Part shown: piece by piece, positions 16,125-25,045 of the stretch
How positions within the stretch are numbered: position 1 is the stretch's first letter
How the letters are laid out: each line of letters begins with the position of its first letter
NCBI RefSeq assembly: GCF_900103185.1
Contig: NZ_FNJD01000002.1
Span: 62,001 to 126,000 of the forward strand
Length of the DNA stretch: 64,000 nt
Direction: 5' to 3'
Source: Sulfitobacter litoralis
GTDB taxonomy: Bacteria; Pseudomonadota; Alphaproteobacteria; Rhodobacterales; Rhodobacteraceae
Made by a program: the position numbers and the translations under genes
Notes under the pieces: generated by a model
The model's input: the letters and a program-made list of their open reading frames with translations, nothing else
What the model was told of the DNA's origin: nothing
Database searches by the model: none

Positions 16125-19100
16125 TTGCGGTTTTCTAAACTCAGGCTGACGGGCTTTAAAAGCTTTGTAGACCCTACAGATTTGATCATTACGGATGGTC
16201 TGACCGGCGTGGTCGGCCCCAATGGTTGTGGCAAATCCAACCTTCTCGAGGCGCTGCGTTGGGTAATGGGGGAAAATCGCCCGACTGCGATGCGGGGCGG
16301 CGGGATGGAGGACGTGATTTTTGCCGGTGCATCTTCGCGTCCTGCCAAAAACTTTGCCGAAGTCGCGTTGCACATCGATAACTCCGAACGTTTGGCACCC
16401 GCTGGTTTCAACGACGGCGACAGTATCGAAATTGTCCGACGGATCACCCGTGATGTCGGAAGCGCGTATAAGGCGGCAGGCAAGGACGTGCGCGCACGCG
16501 ATGTTCAAATGCTTTTCGCTGATGCTTCGACTGGAGCGCACTCTCCCGCGTTGGTCCGACAGGGCCAGATTTCCGAGCTTATCAATGCTAAACCCAAAAG
16601 TCGGCGTCGCATTCTGGAAGAAGCCGCCGGAATCTCGGGGCTTTATGCCCGCCGGCACGAGGCCGAGCTTAAATTGAATGGCACGGAAACGAACCTTGCA
16701 CGGGTCGATGATGTCGTTGACCAACTGGCCAACCAGCTTGCCCAATTGACGCGCCAAGCACGCCAAGCGGCGCGGTACCGGGATATCGGCCAAACGCTCC
16801 GCCGCACCGAGGGGGTCCTGCTGTACCGCCGCTGGCGTGCTGCAGAGGACGCAAGGCTCGTCGCGACAGAAGGCCTGAGGGCACAGGTGGCCGTCGCGCT
16901 TGAGGCCGAAGGGGCGGTGCGGCAGGCTTCTGCTACGCGCCAGCAGCTCGAAGAAGCTCTCCCGCCCTTGCGGGAAGAAGAGGCGATCGCAACTGCTATC
17001 CTCCAGCGGTTGAAAGCGCAGCGAGATGCGTTGAGCGATCAAGAAAACCGCGCCCATGCCGCTATCGATACACTTAAGAAGCGCATTGCCCAGTTGTCCC
17101 GCGATCTCGACCGAGAAAACGAGCTGAACCGCGACGCCGAAGAGACGATTTCTCGATTGGAGCGGGAAGGGTGTGAACTGGACAAATCTGGTAAAGGGCA
17201 TGAAGCCGCCGTCGCGAATGCAGAAGATGCGGCGCAGGAGGCGGCAAGTGTCCTAGAGGCGCGGGAAACCGAATTGTCTGAGTTGACCGAAGATGTCGCC
17301 CGCTTGGTGGCGCGCCACAGTTCTGCAGAACGGCTTCTCAGTGACTATCGGGGAACCCTGATCAAAGCCGAGGCAGAAGCAGCCAAAGCGCGTAACGCAG
17401 TGCAGCAAAGCGGCGCTGCAGTCGAGAAAGCTTCCGCAGATTTCGTCACGGCCAAAGCTGCGGAAGCTCAGGCCCATGGCGCATCCGCGGCCGCAGAGGA
17501 GGCCTTGCTAAAAGCAGAAGAAGCAAGCGCGGCTACGCAGAACCGCGAGGCAGACGCGCGGGCCGAACGGTCGCAAGCGGAAGGTGAGCTGAATGCGATC
17601 AGTGCGGAGGCCGGCGCGCTTGCGAGATTGGTGGAACGGGACACGGCCGAGGGCGGGCAGATCTTAGATCGCTTGCAAGTTGAGCACGGCTTTGAAAAAG
17701 CACTCGGTGCTGCGTTGGCCGACGATTTGCGCGCCCCCGATGTCGAGCCGGACGGACCATCAGGATGGGCGTTCCTGCCGCCCTATTCCAATATCCAGCC
17801 TCTACCCGAGGGGATCACGCCGTTGACGGCGCATGTTTCTGTGCCCGACGTGTTAGACCGCCGAATGAGCCAAATCGGATTGGTCGATGCCGATGATGGT
17901 TCGCGACTGCAACAGCTTCTCCAGCCGGGCCAGCGGCTTGTCTCTCTTGAGGGGGATCTATGGCGATGGGATGGCTTCCGGGCGTGGGCAGAAGATGCGC
18001 CTTCTGCCTCGGCCCTACGGTTACAACAAATTAACAGGTTGGAGGTATTAAAGCAGGGCTTGGAGCAGGCGACTCAGCGCGCAGAGGGAGCACGCGATGC
18101 ACATGAAACATTGCAGAAGCTTCTTCTTACTCAGGCTGAGGCTGATAGGGACGCCCGGACCCTGCGCCGCGATGCAGATAAGGCAGTTGCAGATGCCGGC
18201 CGTGCGTTAAGTCGGGTCGAGGCTGACCGTAATTTGGCTCAAAGCCGGCTAGAAAGTTTGGGCTTGGCCGTGGCGCGACACGAAGCGGAAGCCACCGAGG
18301 GACGTCGGTTGGTGACTGAGGCGGAAATCGCGCTTGCAAGGCTTGAAGACGTTGCATCCGCGCGCGCGGGCGTGGAAACGCTGCGCGAGACCGTTGAAGG
18401 CGCACGTATTGCCATGATCTCGCATCGCTCTGCATTGGACGAATTACGTCGCGAGGGCACCGCGCGGCTGAAGCGCATTCAAGACGTCAAAACCGAGTTG
18501 GGCGGGTGGCGGAATCGCTTGGGCACTGCGGGAAAACGCGGGGCCGAGCTTGCTGAGCGAAAAGCGTCGTCTGAACAGGAGCTTGATGAAGCCAGTTTTG
18601 CACCTGGGAGGATCGCAGCGGAAAGCGAAAAGCTAACGCTCGATATTGCTGCTGCCGAAACGCGCAAGCTTTCCGCAGCGCGGCAGCTTTCGAACGGTGA
18701 CGCGGCTTTGCGCGACGCAACCAGGGCGGAACGCGACGCCGAACGGCAGGCGTCGGAGGCGCGAGAAGCCAGAGCGAAATCTGAAGCGCGGGCAGATGCA
18801 GCGAAGGAGACTGCAGCACTTGCAGCTGAGCGCATCGATGATGAGCGCGATATGACGCCAGATCAGCTTTTGGCATCGCTTGATTTGGGCGCGGATGATG
18901 CAGCCGAGATCGGGGTGCTCGAAAATCAGTTGAGCCTTTTGAAGGGCCAGCGTGAGGCATTGGGTGCCGTGAACCTGCGTGCTGAAGAAGACGTTAAGAA
19001 TGTGAAGGCTGAGCACGATACCTTGATCGACGAAAAGGCCGATCTTATGGAGGCGATCCGGACGCTGCGTAGCGGCATAGCGAGCTTGAACAAGGAGGGG

Positions 19101-19580
19101 AGAGAAAGATTGCTCACCGCTTTTGAACAGGTGAGCAGCAACTTTTCTATGCTCTTTAAACACCTCTTTAACGGTGGAGAAGCCAATCTGGTGATGGTCG
19201 AATCTGACGACCCCTTAGATGCCGGGCTAGAGATCATGTGCCAGCCTCCGGGAAAAAAGCTGAGTACGCTCAGCCTATTGTCGGGAGGGGAGCAAACCCT
19301 AACCGCATTGGCGCTGATATTTGCGGTCTTTCTCGCGAATCCCGCCCCAATCTGCGTTTTGGATGAAGTCGATGCGCCCTTGGATGATGCGAATGTTTCG
19401 CGGTTTTGCGACCTCTTGGATGAAATGTGCAGACAGACTGACACCCGGTTCCTAATCATCACGCATCATGCCGTGACGATGGCGCGGATGGATCGCTTAT
19501 TTGGCGTTACGATGGCGGAACAGGGTGTCAGCCAACTGGTCTCTGTTGATCTGAAGAAAGCAGAGACCCTGGTCGCCTAG
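16125..19580 (+). CDS. smc: Chromosome segregation ATPase SMC
   Basis: A 1151-residue SMC that, with ScpA and ScpB, organises and separates chromosomes. The frame starts with a TTG reading MRFSKLRLTGFKSFVDP, the exact family N-terminus; no ATG fits, so the non-AUG start is real. Head half 1: Walker A GPNGCGKSN near residue 34. Long coiled coils (about 165-500 and 680-1000) flank the hinge. Head half 2: signature LSGGEQTLTALAL and Walker B VLDEVDAPLDDANV, then the ITHHAVTMARMD H-loop. It is transcribed alone with a 174-bp leader. Usual length. Confidence 0.97.
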   Translation: MRFSKLRLTGFKSFVDPTDLIITDGLTGVVGPNGCGKSNLLEALRWVMGENRPTAMRGGGMEDVIFAGASSRPAKNFAEVALHIDNSERLAPAGFNDGDSIEIVRRITRDVGSAYKAAGKDVRARDVQMLFADASTGAHSPALVRQGQISELINAKPKSRRRILEEAAGISGLYARRHEAELKLNGTETNLARVDDVVDQLANQLAQLTRQARQAARYRDIGQTLRRTEGVLLYRRWRAAEDARLVATEGLRAQVAVALEAEGAVRQASATRQQLEEALPPLREEEAIATAILQRLKAQRDALSDQENRAHAAIDTLKKRIAQLSRDLDRENELNRDAEETISRLEREGCELDKSGKGHEAAVANAEDAAQEAASVLEARETELSELTEDVARLVARHSSAERLLSDYRGTLIKAEAEAAKARNAVQQSGAAVEKASADFVTAKAAEAQAHGASAAAEEALLKAEEASAATQNREADARAERSQAEGELNAISAEAGALARLVERDTAEGGQILDRLQVEHGFEKALGAALADDLRAPDVEPDGPSGWAFLPPYSNIQPLPEGITPLTAHVSVPDVLDRRMSQIGLVDADDGSRLQQLLQPGQRLVSLEGDLWRWDGFRAWAEDAPSASALRLQQINRLEVLKQGLEQATQRAEGARDAHETLQKLLLTQAEADRDARTLRRDADKAVADAGRALSRVEADRNLAQSRLESLGLAVARHEAEATEGRRLVTEAEIALARLEDVASARAGVETLRETVEGARIAMISHRSALDELRREGTARLKRIQDVKTELGGWRNRLGTAGKRGAELAERKASSEQELDEASFAPGRIAAESEKLTLDIAAAETRKLSAARQLSNGDAALRDATRAERDAERQASEAREARAKSEARADAAKETAALAAERIDDERDMTPDQLLASLDLGADDAAEIGVLENQLSLLKGQREALGAVNLRAEEDVKNVKAEHDTLIDEKADLMEAIRTLRSGIASLNKEGRERLLTAFEQVSSNFSMLFKHLFNGGEANLVMVESDDPLDAGLEIMCQPPGKKLSTLSLLSGGEQTLTALALIFAVFLANPAPICVLDEVDAPLDDANVSRFCDLLDEMCRQTDTRFLIITHHAVTMARMDRLFGVTMAEQGVSQLVSVDLKKAETLVA

Positions 19581-19599
19581 CGCCGGACGGAGCCGTTGT

Positions 19600-20574
19600 T
19601 CAATCACGCCCGTGAGGCATATTAAAATCGACTGTCGGGTTAATTGGTATGATCTGATGGGGGTTCACCGTTTTCTGGCTGTAGTAGTAGTGCCGGACGA
19701 TGTGATCAAAGTGAACGGTTTCTGCTACACCAGTGTGTTGATACAGCTGACGGGTATAGGCCCAAAGGTTCGGGTAGTCAGTCAAGCGCTTGTGATTGCA
19801 CTTAAAATGCGTGTGGTAGACGAGGTCAAAACGTACAAGCGTTGTAAATAGACGCCAGTCTGCCTCGGTCGGGGTAACGCCGATCAGGAAGCGATTATGA
19901 CTGAGAATTTCCTCTAGCCACTCTAGGCTATCAAATAATCGGTGAACTGCATCATCGTAGGCCTCTTGTGTCGTCGCAAATCCCGCCTTGTAGACACCGT
20001 TATTCACAGTGTCGTAGACGCGTTGATTCACTTGGTCGATCCGCGTTTGCAGATATGCCGGCGAATAATCTTCCGTATTGCCGGATATATGGTCAAAGGC
20101 GCTGTTAAGCATACGGATGATTTCAGCCGATTCGTTCGAAACGATCGTTTCTCGCTCCTTGTCCCAAAGCACAGGTACCGTCACTCGACCTGAGAAAAGT
20201 GGATCGGCTTTGACATAAATGTCACGCAAGTAACTTTCACCCGAGAGGGCGTCGCCGGTAGCACCCTCGAAGTCTGTCGCAAAAGTCCAACCGTCTTGCA
20301 GCATATCTGGATGGACGACCGAAACGTCTATGTGAGGGGTAAGCCCTTTGAGCGCGCGGAAAATTAATGCGCGATGTGCCCACGGGCAGGCATAGCTAAC
20401 ATACAGGTGGTAGCGGCCGGACTGGGCGGCAAAGCCTGATTTTCCAGATGGGCCAGCGCTGCCATCGGCCGTTATCCAGTTCCGAAATTTGGAGGCCGAA
20501 CGCTCGAATTTCCCGCCTGTGGCGTCGGTATCATACCATTTGTCGTGCCACTCTCCGTCAATCAACTGTCCCAT
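19600..20574 (-). CDS. Glutathionyl-hydroquinone reductase (Xi-class GST, YqjG/ECM4 type)
   Basis: Reduces glutathionyl-(hydro)quinones to hydroquinones, a clean-up step for aromatic and quinone stress. 324 residues from the ATG (MGQLIDGEWHDKWYDT) that has an AAGGAA site; a TTG codon two residues upstream is an alternative. The catalytic Cys is Cys63 in YACPWAHR, as in E. coli YqjG; the N-terminal thioredoxin-like half continues with VTVPVLWDKE and IVSNESAEIIRML, and the helical half contains EAYDDAVHRLFDSLEWLE and ADWRLFTTLVRFD. It converges with smc (20-bp gap). The azoR gene elsewhere in the window acts on related substrates. Confidence 0.93.
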   Translation of the reverse strand: MGQLIDGEWHDKWYDTDATGGKFERSASKFRNWITADGSAGPSGKSGFAAQSGRYHLYVSYACPWAHRALIFRALKGLTPHIDVSVVHPDMLQDGWTFATDFEGATGDALSGESYLRDIYVKADPLFSGRVTVPVLWDKERETIVSNESAEIIRMLNSAFDHISGNTEDYSPAYLQTRIDQVNQRVYDTVNNGVYKAGFATTQEAYDDAVHRLFDSLEWLEEILSHNRFLIGVTPTEADWRLFTTLVRFDLVYHTHFKCNHKRLTDYPNLWAYTRQLYQHTGVAETVHFDHIVRHYYYSQKTVNPHQIIPINPTVDFNMPHGRD

Positions 20575-20748
20575 ACACAATTCCTTTACATACTTATGGT
20601 CAAGGTAAGGCTAAGCCAGCGAATGGCTATAGCGGTTGGTGCACAGGGGGGGCTGCAGTCGTGCACTTAGAATACATTGAAGGAATCTCTTGATTTTAAA
20701 TCGCTATACGTCACGCTCGGTATTAGTCAGCACAGAGGGGAATATGCT

Positions 20749-21108
20749 GTGGAAGCGATGTTGCCAAAAAATATCCAGGCAGGGCTGGACGCCGCACGAT
20801 TAGATAGTATGCGAAAGTCATCTCATTTGCATGTTGAGGCTGATGGGGCGCAGCACAAGGTTTTGCGGTTTTGGGACACAGGGTTCTCGCTGGAGTCAGC
20901 AACCGCACCGCAGCTACGTGGGCGCGTGGACCTGTATGATGGGGCTGCACATCTGTGTCAGTGCCTCATCGTTGCTGTCGCGCAAGAGGGCGACGAGATG
21001 CTCTTTGATTTCAAGCGAGCAACGCGCGTTGCAAAAACAGCTGCGCTGGATTTCGAACGGGCGAGGGATGCGCCGGCAGGGTTGATTGGCACCGACGCAC
21101 CTCATTGA
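20749..21108 (+). CDS. Conserved hypothetical protein of Rhodobacterales type
   Basis: About 119 residues when read from a GTG that has a GAGGGG site 8 bases upstream; an ATG three codons later is the alternative, and the far-upstream ATG has no support. The sequence (QAGLDAARLDSMRKSSHLHV, then VLRFWDTGFSLE, LRGRVDLYDGAAHL-QCLIVA, DEMLFDFKR) is one compact soluble domain with no signal peptide. I recall similar proteins in related genomes, often with the LRG-VDLYDG-HL-QCLIV stretch, but no function. It converges with the MalY/PatB gene two bases away. Confidence 0.75.
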   Translation: MEAMLPKNIQAGLDAARLDSMRKSSHLHVEADGAQHKVLRFWDTGFSLESATAPQLRGRVDLYDGAAHLCQCLIVAVAQEGDEMLFDFKRATRVAKTAALDFERARDAPAGLIGTDAPH

Positions 21109-21110
21109 GT

Positions 21111-22280
21111 CTACTGCAGGTCTTTGAACGCGTCGCGTAAACGGTCGCAGGCTTCCTCTACGCGGGCGCGCGGTGTGGCGATGTTGAACCGAAGGAAGTT
21201 CTCACCGCCCTTGCCGAAAGTGGGCCCATGGTTCGCCGCGATCTCTGCGGACTTTTCGACCCGCTGAGTGAATTCAGACCTATCCATACCGGTCCCGCTG
21301 AAATCGACCCAGGCAAGGTAAGTTGATTGTAGCGACATGGATTGCAGCCCTGGTATGCTCTGGATGGCGGCGTCAAAAATCTGCCGGTTGCCGTCAAGAT
21401 AACTCACCAGATCATCGACCCACGCCGCGCCTTCCGGCGAATAGGCTGCGGTGGCCATAAAAAGGCCAAATGAATTCGGCGACAGCCCCATCGCCGCGAC
21501 ACGTTGGGCAAAGATCGCACGTAACTTGGGGTCTGGAATAATGACATTGCCAGAATGGCAGCCAGCAATATTGAAGGTTTTCGTCGTCGCGGTCATCATG
21601 ACCAGCCGATCGTTGATCCCCTCGATGAGCGCCATTGCTGTATGCTTATGGCCGGGCATCACAAGATCATGGTGGATTTCATCTGACACGAGGATGAGGT
21701 CATGGCGCTTGGCAAATGCAGCGACGTCCTCTAGCTCGGATTTGGACCATACACGGCCCCCCGGGTTATGTGGCGAACAGAAAATCAGCATCGTTTCATT
21801 GCCGGTCATTTGGGCGTCATAGGCATCGAAATCCAATGTGTATTGGCCGCCTTCCAACGCCATTTCGCATTCTACAACCTGCCGACCCGCGGCCGAGATC
21901 ACCCGCGCAAATGCATGGTAGATGGGCGTGAAAAGAACCACGCCGTCCCCTGGTTTGGTGAAGGCATCAACGCACATTGCCGTCCCGTTTACCAATCCGT
22001 GGGTGGTGAAAATCCACTCTGTTGCGATTTTCCAGCCATGGCGGTTCTCCATCCACCACTGGATGGCGCCCAGATATTTGCTATCGTCGCCGAAGTAGCC
22101 ATAGACGCCATGATCCAACATGTCTTGCAGCGCGGTTTGAACCACCTGCGGCGGACGAAAATCCATATCGGCAACCCACATCGCGATTCCGGTATCTGCG
22201 GGGACGCCATAGATCTGCTCCATCTTGTCCCATTTCGCGCAATGGGTGCCACGCCGGTCGATGATTTCGTCAAAGCTCAT
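21111..22280 (-). CDS. MalY/PatB-type cystathionine beta-lyase (PLP, fold type I)
   Basis: A 389-residue aminotransferase-fold enzyme that splits cystathionine or other Cys conjugates to homocysteine/thiol, pyruvate and ammonia. Motifs: AMWVADMDFRPP near residue 33 (subfamily mark), HGLVNGTA, SPHNPGGRVW (carboxylate/PLP Asn), LVSDEIHHDLV (Asp pairing with PLP N1) and TATTKTFNIAGCHSG with the Schiff-base Lys near 232. C-terminal NFLRFNIA contains the substrate-carboxylate Arg. Could equally act on S-methyl or other C-S compounds; MalY also has regulatory roles in E. coli. Confidence 0.9.
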   Translation of the reverse strand: MSFDEIIDRRGTHCAKWDKMEQIYGVPADTGIAMWVADMDFRPPQVVQTALQDMLDHGVYGYFGDDSKYLGAIQWWMENRHGWKIATEWIFTTHGLVNGTAMCVDAFTKPGDGVVLFTPIYHAFARVISAAGRQVVECEMALEGGQYTLDFDAYDAQMTGNETMLIFCSPHNPGGRVWSKSELEDVAAFAKRHDLILVSDEIHHDLVMPGHKHTAMALIEGINDRLVMMTATTKTFNIAGCHSGNVIIPDPKLRAIFAQRVAAMGLSPNSFGLFMATAAYSPEGAAWVDDLVSYLDGNRQIFDAAIQSIPGLQSMSLQSTYLAWVDFSGTGMDRSEFTQRVEKSAEIAANHGPTFGKGGENFLRFNIATPRARVEEACDRLRDAFKDLQ

Positions 22281-22379
22281 GGGGTTCTCCTGTCAGATTT
22301 GGCCGTCACGCTAAACCTAATCGACCGGACCGCAAGGCCCGAGGTTGCAGCGGCGTATGTGTTGGCCTAAATCATCTAA

Positions 22380-22898
22380 ATGATACGCAATATTTTATTA
22401 CACCCTGATCCTCGGCTTAAAAAGCCATGCGCCCCCGTGACCAATATGACGGAGGATCTGCGCAGCTTGGCCGATGATATGCTTGCAACGATGTATGATG
22501 CGCCAGGGATTGGTCTTGCGGCACCCCAAATCGGGGTGATGAACCGTCTGATCGTCATGGATTGTGTCAAGGAAGAGGGTGAAACGCCGCGTCCGTTGGT
22601 AATGTTCAACCCTGAAATCGTTGCCTCATCGGACGAGCTTAACACCTACGAAGAAGGGTGTTTGTCGATACCTGAGCACTTTGCTGATGTGACGCGCCCG
22701 GCTGATGTAGATGTGCGGTGGGTCGATGCCGACGGGAATGAGCGAACAGAGACCTTCACCAAGCTTTGGGCGACCTGCGTGCAGCACGAAATCGATCATT
22801 TGGACGGCAAGCTTTTTATCGATTACCTCAAGCCGATGCGACGTCAGATGATTACCCGCAAAATGACCAAGTTGAAACGAGAGTTGGCGCGCGAATGA
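22380..22898 (+). CDS. def: Peptide deformylase, main active copy
   Basis: Removes the N-formyl group from nascent proteins. 172 residues with all three motifs intact: GIGLAAPQIG (motif 1), EEGCLSIP (motif 2, Cys metal ligand) and QHEIDHLDG (motif 3, two His ligands and catalytic Glu). The C-terminal basic helix (MRRQMITRKMTKLKRELARE) that contacts the ribosome is present. It is the first of three tandem deformylase genes ahead of fmt; its stop overlaps the next start as ATGA. Confidence 0.96.
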   Translation: MIRNILLHPDPRLKKPCAPVTNMTEDLRSLADDMLATMYDAPGIGLAAPQIGVMNRLIVMDCVKEEGETPRPLVMFNPEIVASSDELNTYEEGCLSIPEHFADVTRPADVDVRWVDADGNERTETFTKLWATCVQHEIDHLDGKLFIDYLKPMRRQMITRKMTKLKRELARE

Positions 22899-23362
22899 GC
22901 GTGCTGGAAATCGTCACATGGCCCGATGTACGTCTGACAACGGTTTGCGATCCAGTTGAAACGCGTTCGCCTGAAATAGATCGGTTGATCGCCGATATGC
23001 TCGAGACGATGTATGCCGCCCCCGGTCGCGGTTTGGCCGCGCCCCAAGTTGGCCGGACCGAGCGAATTTTCGTGTTCGATGCGGGCTGGAAAACGGGCAC
23101 GCCTACGCCCGTGGCATGTATCAACCCGCAGATTCTGAGGCTGTCTGACACCCGCGCTATCGGCGAGGAGGGGTGCTTGTCCATCCCTGGCGTGCCGATG
23201 AATATCCCCCGTGCGACACAGGTAACCTTGCGGTGGACAGATGCGAATGGCACCCACGAACGAGATTTTGCCGGGGCTGAGGCCGTGATTGTGCAGCATG
23301 AATATGACCATCTTGATGGGGTCGTCATCTATGATCGGGTAGAGCAGGAGAAAAGCCAATGA
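22895..23362 (+). CDS. Second peptide deformylase-family protein, catalytic residues kept
   Basis: 155 residues beginning at the ATG that overlaps the previous stop. Motif 1 is GRGLAAPQVG (Arg where Ile/Val is usual), motif 2 EEGCLSIP and motif 3 QHEYDHLDG, so the metal ligands and catalytic Glu are all retained. The C-terminal ribosome-binding helix of the first copy is missing; the protein stops at VEQEKSQ. It may act on different N-termini or on small formyl peptides. Its stop overlaps the third copy by 4 bases, so all three are translated in series. Confidence 0.9.
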   Translation: MSVLEIVTWPDVRLTTVCDPVETRSPEIDRLIADMLETMYAAPGRGLAAPQVGRTERIFVFDAGWKTGTPTPVACINPQILRLSDTRAIGEEGCLSIPGVPMNIPRATQVTLRWTDANGTHERDFAGAEAVIVQHEYDHLDGVVIYDRVEQEKSQ

Positions 23363-23856
23363 CCGTTCGTCGCATCATCCCGTGGCCCCATGCCTGCCTG
23401 CGGTCCCCCGCTGCCCAAGTGACTGAAATTAATGATGAAATAAGAAAGTTGTGGGACGATATGATCACCACGATGGATGCGATGCCCGGCGTCGGCTTGG
23501 CCGCGCCTCAGATCGGGGTGGCGTTACAGGTGGCTGTTGTAGATGCCTCGAAGGGTCGGGACAAGCGGATCAGATTGGCGAACCCAGTTGTGATCGATGC
23601 CTCCGCGATCATGAATGAATACGATGAAGCGAGCCCGAACCTACCCGGGATCTCTGCGAAAATTCGCCGTCCACGTGGCGTTAAGGTGCAGTATCTGGAT
23701 GAACAAGGCGATACAGTGACCCGTGACTTTGTCGGCTTGGAAGCGACCAGCGTGCAGCATCAAATTGATCACCTCGCCGGTAAGATGTTTTTCGACAATC
23801 TAAGTAAAACGCGCCGCGATATGCTGCTTCGCAAAGCTCGAAAATTCAAGATTTAG
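23359..23856 (+). CDS. Third deformylase-like protein, probably inactive
   Basis: 165 residues, clearly homologous to the two genes before it: motif 1 GVGLAAPQIG is perfect. Motif 2 reads EASPNLPG, so the metal-binding Cys of EGCLSIPG is Ser and the next Leu is Pro. Motif 3 reads QHQIDHLAG, so the catalytic Glu is Gln; both His remain. Loss of a metal ligand and of the general base argues against deformylase activity. The C-terminal basic helix (RRDMLLRKARKFKI) resembles that of copy one, so ribosome binding could persist. Inferred role: a non-catalytic partner or competitor; no decay signs such as stops are seen. Confidence 0.88.
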   Translation: MTVRRIIPWPHACLRSPAAQVTEINDEIRKLWDDMITTMDAMPGVGLAAPQIGVALQVAVVDASKGRDKRIRLANPVVIDASAIMNEYDEASPNLPGISAKIRRPRGVKVQYLDEQGDTVTRDFVGLEATSVQHQIDHLAGKMFFDNLSKTRRDMLLRKARKFKI

Positions 23857-23886
23857 TCACCTTTAGGTTTTAAGAGGATGTGTGTG

Positions 23887-24801
23887 ATGCGTGTGATCTT
23901 TATGGGAACGCCCGAGTTTTCGGTGCCTGTTTTGGACGCATTGGTGCTGGCCGGCCACGAAATCGCCGCTGTCTATTGTCAACCGCCCCGACCAGCAGGG
24001 CGTGGTAAAAAAGATCGTCCGAGCGCGGTGCAGCAGCGGGCCGAGGCGCTTGGCCTGCCTGTTCGTTACCCTGTGTCGTTGAAAACGGACGAGGCGCAGG
24101 CCGAGTTTGCCGCGCTTGAGGCTGATGTCGCGGTTGTTGTTGCCTATGGCCTCATTCTGCCGCAAGCGGTTCTGGATGCGCCCAAATCCGGGTGTCTGAA
24201 CATCCACGCGAGCCTACTGCCGCGCTGGCGCGGAGCTGCGCCGATCCATCGTGCAATCATGGCCGGTGATGAAGAAACCGGCGTTTGCATCATGCAAATG
24301 GAGGCTGGGTTGGATACAGGTCCGGTGTTGATGCGTTCAACGACACCGATCCGCAGTACTGAGACGACGATCGAACTTCACGACCGGTTAAGTACTCTGG
24401 GTGCAGAATTGATTGTGGAGGCGCTACGCCAGCTGCCGCAGCTTGCGCCAGAGCAGCAGCCTGACGTGGGCGTGAGCTATGCCAGCAAGATTGATAAAGC
24501 TGAGGCGCGCATCGATTGGTCCCGCCCCGCTGCGGACGTCGACCGTCAGATCCGGGGCTTGTCGCCGTTTCCGGGGGCTTGGTTTGAACTGAATGATACG
24601 CGGGTAAAGGTGTTGGCTTCTGCGCTTGCGGAGGGGGGCGGTTCGGCAGGGGAGGTATTGGATGCCAGTCTGACAGTCGCCTGCGGGACAGGTGCCGTTC
24701 GGTTGATCTGCTTGCAACGTGCGGGAAAAGCGGCGCAAGATGCCGAGACATTCCAGCGTGGCGCGCAGATCGCGGCGGGCACAGTTCTGAGCAAAGGGTA
24801 A
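23887..24801 (+). CDS. fmt: Methionyl-tRNA formyltransferase
   Basis: Formylates initiator Met-tRNA with 10-formyl-tetrahydrofolate, making the group that the deformylases upstream later remove. 304 residues from [19 protein letters not shown]; this ATG lies 8 bases after AAGAGG, whereas the earlier in-frame ATG overlaps that site. Catalytic Asn/His are in [17 protein letters not shown] and the folate Asp in AGLDTG. The C-terminal tRNA-binding domain starts near residue 205 with [13 protein letters not shown]. Confidence 0.97.
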   Translation: MRVIFMGTPEFSVPVLDALVLAGHEIAAVYCQPPRPAGRGKKDRPSAVQQRAEALGLPVRYPVSLKTDEAQAEFAALEADVAVVVAYGLILPQAVLDAPKSGCLNIHASLLPRWRGAAPIHRAIMAGDEETGVCIMQMEAGLDTGPVLMRSTTPIRSTETTIELHDRLSTLGAELIVEALRQLPQLAPEQQPDVGVSYASKIDKAEARIDWSRPAADVDRQIRGLSPFPGAWFELNDTRVKVLASALAEGGGSAGEVLDASLTVACGTGAVRLICLQRAGKAAQDAETFQRGAQIAAGTVLSKG

Positions 24802-24803
24802 AC

Positions 24804-25043
24804 ATGTTTCCGACGCTTATCGGCACGGTTGTGATTGCGGGTCTTGTGGGCTTTTTCGCCGAAAAGTCCGGCTTTACCCGCAACGGATATCTTGCGTCGA
24901 TTATCATTTGCGTTGGTGGGGCGTTCTTATTCTATTTTGTCCGCCTGATGTTTGGCTTTGGGTTTAATTCCGCCGGTATGAACGCCATCGCGTCGTCTAT
25001 TGGGGCCCTGATTATCGTACCGTTTCATTGGCGTCGGAAATAG
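24804..25043 (+). CDS. GlsB/YeaQ/YmgE-family small membrane protein
   Basis: 79 residues with three hydrophobic segments (about 4-20, 28-48, 56-74), beginning two bases after the fmt stop. The Gly-rich first span, AEKSGFTRNGYLASIIICVGGAF and SSIGALIIVPFHW fit the transglycosylase-associated/YeaQ family, small proteins often induced by stress. The exact role is unknown in any organism. Cotranscription with fmt is likely because there is no room for a promoter. Confidence 0.8.
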   Translation: MFPTLIGTVVIAGLVGFFAEKSGFTRNGYLASIIICVGGAFLFYFVRLMFGFGFNSAGMNAIASSIGALIIVPFHWRRK

Positions 25044-25045
25044 GG

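Noticed and set aside
16008-17201. A 397-codon minus-strand frame opposite the smc start
   Set aside because: No start signal or family features; the plus-strand SMC sequence is certain.
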